The notes under the pieces: generated by a model
Seen by the model: only the letters and a program-made list of their open reading frames with translations
Told to the model about the DNA's origin: nothing
Databases searched by the model: none
Program-made: the position numbers and the translations under genes
Source: Clostridia bacterium
Lineage (GTDB): Bacteria; Bacillota; Peptococcia; Peptococcales; SKKY01
Reading direction: 5' to 3'
Assembly: GCA_007123515.1 (NCBI GenBank)
Contig: SKKY01000170.1
Location: forward strand, 1 to 6,209
DNA length: 6,209 bases
Shown: positions 5,300-6,209 of the stretch, in pieces
Position numbering within the stretch: the first letter of the stretch is position 1
Layout of the letters: the number at the start of each line of letters is the position of its first letter

Positions 5300-5563
5300 C
5301 TAGCTTATCTGATCAATGGCTATTGCCAGTGACCGGTCTTTATCTGTCAGAGCTTTCTTGTAATGAGTGGTCAGAGATAAAGTTACATAGCCCCATCCAA
5401 AACAGATATCAGGATGATGATTTTGTTGTTCAGCCAATTCAGAAACTGCAGAGACAAATTCAAAAGCTTCTGTAAAAGCAGCAAAGGAATAATTCTTGTA
5501 AAGCACGGTGTTTTCTTTGATGTTCCAGCCTTCTGAAAGCTCATTAAGCCAATGTGTATCCAT
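5300..5563 (-). CDS. Pterin-4a-carbinolamine dehydratase (4a-hydroxytetrahydrobiopterin dehydratase)
   Basis: This 87-residue cytosolic protein matches the PCD/DCoH/PhhB family, which dehydrates 4a-hydroxytetrahydropterin to recycle the cofactor of aromatic amino acid hydroxylases. The family active-site pattern is present. His49-His50-Pro51 (EQQNHHPD) is followed 17 residues later by His67 in TTHYKKALTDKD, the same spacing as the two catalytic histidine positions of the mammalian enzyme. The length is slightly below the usual 90-110. The ATG at 5563 has AAGGAG at 5570-5575, six bases upstream. It is a single-gene unit converging on rsgI and sharing its terminator. No phenylalanine hydroxylase gene is nearby. 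In bacteria lacking one, PCD-like proteins have been proposed to act in molybdopterin metabolism, so the physiological role here is open. Confidence 0.85.
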   Translation of the reverse strand: MDTHWLNELSEGWNIKENTVLYKNYSFAAFTEAFEFVSAVSELAEQQNHHPDICFGWGYVTLSLTTHYKKALTDKDRSLAIAIDQIS

Positions 5564-5578
5564 GTTTTTCTCCTTTTT

Positions 5579-5597
5579 GATTGGCTTATCACCAATC
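5579..5597 (-). promoter_or_regulatory. Small hairpin in the 5' leader of the PCD gene
   Basis: GATTGG (5579-5584) and CCAATC (5592-5597) form a six-base stem with a seven-base loop, ending just four bases before the ribosome binding site of the PCD gene. It could influence translation start or mRNA stability, or be a regulator's site. Nothing else supports a function. Confidence 0.3.
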
Positions 5598-5633
5598 GTT
5601 TACTCTTTTGATGAATAACATACCCTGAATATA

Positions 5634-5661
5634 TTGTCATTGAAACAATTTAGAAGATAAT
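5634..5661 (+). promoter_or_regulatory. Candidate sigma-A promoter for the UPF0391 gene
   Basis: TTGTCA (5634-5639) and GATAAT (5656-5661) each differ from the consensus at one position and are 16 bases apart. The start would be near 5668, about 65 bases before the ATG. It would act as the housekeeping promoter upstream of the stress-type promoter at 5669-5694. Confidence 0.45.
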
Positions 5662-5668
5662 AAGAGCC

Positions 5669-5694
5669 GTTTATTCGGTTATATGAAAGGGTAT
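5669..5694 (+). promoter_or_regulatory. Near-consensus sigma-B-type general stress promoter
   Basis: GTTTAT (5669-5674) is followed after 14 bases by GGGTAT (5689-5694). The sigma-B consensus is GTTTAA, 12-15 bases, GGGTAT, so only one base differs. It lies about 40 bases before the start of a small membrane protein gene. If real, the organism should encode sigma-B, which is not in this window. Confidence 0.6.
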
Positions 5695-5734
5695 AAATAA
5701 TGAGCGTGAACTATGAAAAGGAAGGAGAAGGCTT

Positions 5735-5896
5735 ATGTTACGGTATGCAATTATTTTTCTAGTCATTGCGATTATCTCTGCCATTTTAGGTTTTAGCGGT
5801 ATCGCAGGAGCCGCAACCGATATTGCCAGGATTTTGTTCTTTATCTTTATCATTCTTTTTATTGTTTCCCTTGTTACAGGAAAACGCCAACCATAG
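5735..5896 (+). CDS. UPF0391/DUF1328-type small membrane protein (53 residues)
   Basis: The frame encodes MLRYAIIFLVIAIISAILGF, then a GIAGAATDIAR turn and a second hydrophobic helix (about 33-48) ending in TGKRQP. Two short membrane helices joined by a G-x-AGAA-x-x-IA segment are the hallmark of the UPF0391 (DUF1328, YtjA-like) family, whose members are about 50-60 residues long, as here. The molecular function of the family is unknown. The ATG at 5735 has AAGGAG at 5722-5727, seven bases upstream. A sigma-A-like and a sigma-B-like promoter precede it, suggesting stress induction. No terminator is evident before the next gene 61 bases on, so cotranscription is possible. Confidence 0.85.
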   Translation: MLRYAIIFLVIAIISAILGFSGIAGAATDIARILFFIFIILFIVSLVTGKRQP

Positions 5897-5957
5897 GTTT
5901 TTTTGAAAACCAGATGAATTAATAATAAGAAATGATAGTAAAGGAGTGACATAAATT

Positions 5958-6209
5958 ATGAGCGAAATGGAAAAAGAAGTTCAAAATTTTGAAGAGGCCT
6001 TGCTTAGTATTAACAGAGTACAGGCAGGCCTTGTTTTTGATACTATTGGTAAAGAAAATAATAGTTTTGAAAAACTTGAATCGGTGATTATCCGTACACT
6101 GGAGCTTATTGGTGAAAAATGGGAAAACGGATCGGCGTCACTGGCTCAGGTATATATGAGTGGTATAATCTGCGAGGAATTAATCGGTAAGTATCTTCCG
6201 AAAGATGAA
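5958..6209 (+). CDS. Cobalamin (corrinoid) protein, N-terminal helical cap domain (partial, cut by right edge)
   Basis: Eighty-four codons are visible, beginning MSEMEKEVQNFEEALLSINR. The pattern matches the helical bundle (B12-binding cap, Pfam B12-binding_2) found before the cobalamin-binding Rossmann domain of corrinoid methyltransferase proteins and B12-dependent sensors. It consists of an opening helix, then a region of the type FEKLESVIIRTLELIGEKWE, an NGSASLAQVYMSG stretch and a closing helix CEELIGKYLP. In that family the W-x-x-G-x-x-S/T-x-A-x-x element faces the cobalamin. The expected DxHxxG cobalamin ligand motif would lie beyond the window, so binding cannot be confirmed. The start is chosen by AAGGAG at 5941-5946, 11 bases upstream, which is slightly long. 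The next ATG (5967) is placed worse. A related regulator or signalling protein is an alternative to a methyltransferase subunit. Confidence 0.65.
   Translation, partial: MSEMEKEVQNFEEALLSINRVQAGLVFDTIGKENNSFEKLESVIIRTLELIGEKWENGSASLAQVYMSGIICEELIGKYLPKDE

Noticed and set aside
5383..5640. Second minus-strand frame overlapping the PCD gene
   Set aside because: It is out of frame with the conserved PCD motifs, and its product resembles no family.
5700..5762. 20-codon upstream ORF before the UPF0391 gene
   Set aside because: It has no ribosome binding site, starts within about ten bases of the sigma-B-type -10 box, and overlaps the real start out of frame.
5888..5912. GGTTTT/AAAACC inverted repeat after the UPF0391 gene as a terminator
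   Set aside because: The stem is short and AT-rich, with a four-base loop and no T-run after it, so it is not a convincing terminator.
5671..5952. Minus-strand 93-codon frame across the UPF0391 gene
   Set aside because: It opposes a recognisable two-helix UPF0391 protein that has its own ribosome binding site and promoter.

Overview
The window looks like chromosomal DNA of a low- to mid-GC Gram-positive bacterium (Bacillota). The evidence is strong AGGAGG-type ribosome binding sites, short intergenic gaps, compact sigma-A-like promoters, and a sigI-rsgI pair, a sigma/anti-sigma system known essentially from Bacilli and Clostridia. I cannot name the genus. A Bacilli- or Clostridia-type, possibly salt- or alkali-tolerant organism would fit choline dehydrogenase next to sigma-I, but that is inference.

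Layout. Positions 1-1091 (minus strand) hold the first two thirds of a choline dehydrogenase (betA) that runs off the left edge. A 242-base divergent control region (1133-1374) carries a sigma-A-like promoter for each direction, a palindrome over the betA -10 box, and a TetR-type operator inside the opposite promoter. Just ahead of betA is a 14-codon leader ORF whose stop overlaps the betA start. Positions 1375-2610 (plus strand) form a tight, AT-rich operon of a TetR-family repressor and two paired small multidrug resistance (SMR) subunits, which looks like a self-contained, repressor-controlled efflux cassette. Positions 2693-3541 encode a CPBP/CAAX-type membrane protease ending in a terminator that overlaps its stop codon. 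Positions 3637-5230 hold sigI and rsgI, overlapping by 26 bases and preceded by a sequence resembling a sigma-I promoter, so the pair is probably autoregulated. A bidirectional terminator (5240-5277) separates rsgI from a minus-strand pterin-4a-carbinolamine dehydratase gene (5300-5563). Rightward from there come a 53-residue UPF0391/DUF1328-type membrane protein (5735-5896), behind a near-consensus sigma-B-like promoter, and the beginning of a cobalamin-protein-like gene (5958 to the right edge).

How the genes fit together. Several modules concern the envelope and stress: osmoprotectant (glycine betaine) synthesis, cation/drug efflux, an intramembrane protease, a transmembrane anti-sigma switch, and a small membrane protein with a general-stress-type promoter. 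They are separately regulated units, not one pathway. I found no CRISPR, tRNA, rRNA, insertion sequence or phage gene. The protein families are known ones. The points most worth a second look are regulatory: the betA leader ORF, the possible sigma-I and sigma-B promoters, and an RsgI whose extracellular end is a short PEAPEK repeat with no visible sensor domain. There is no intergenic stretch longer than 300 bases.
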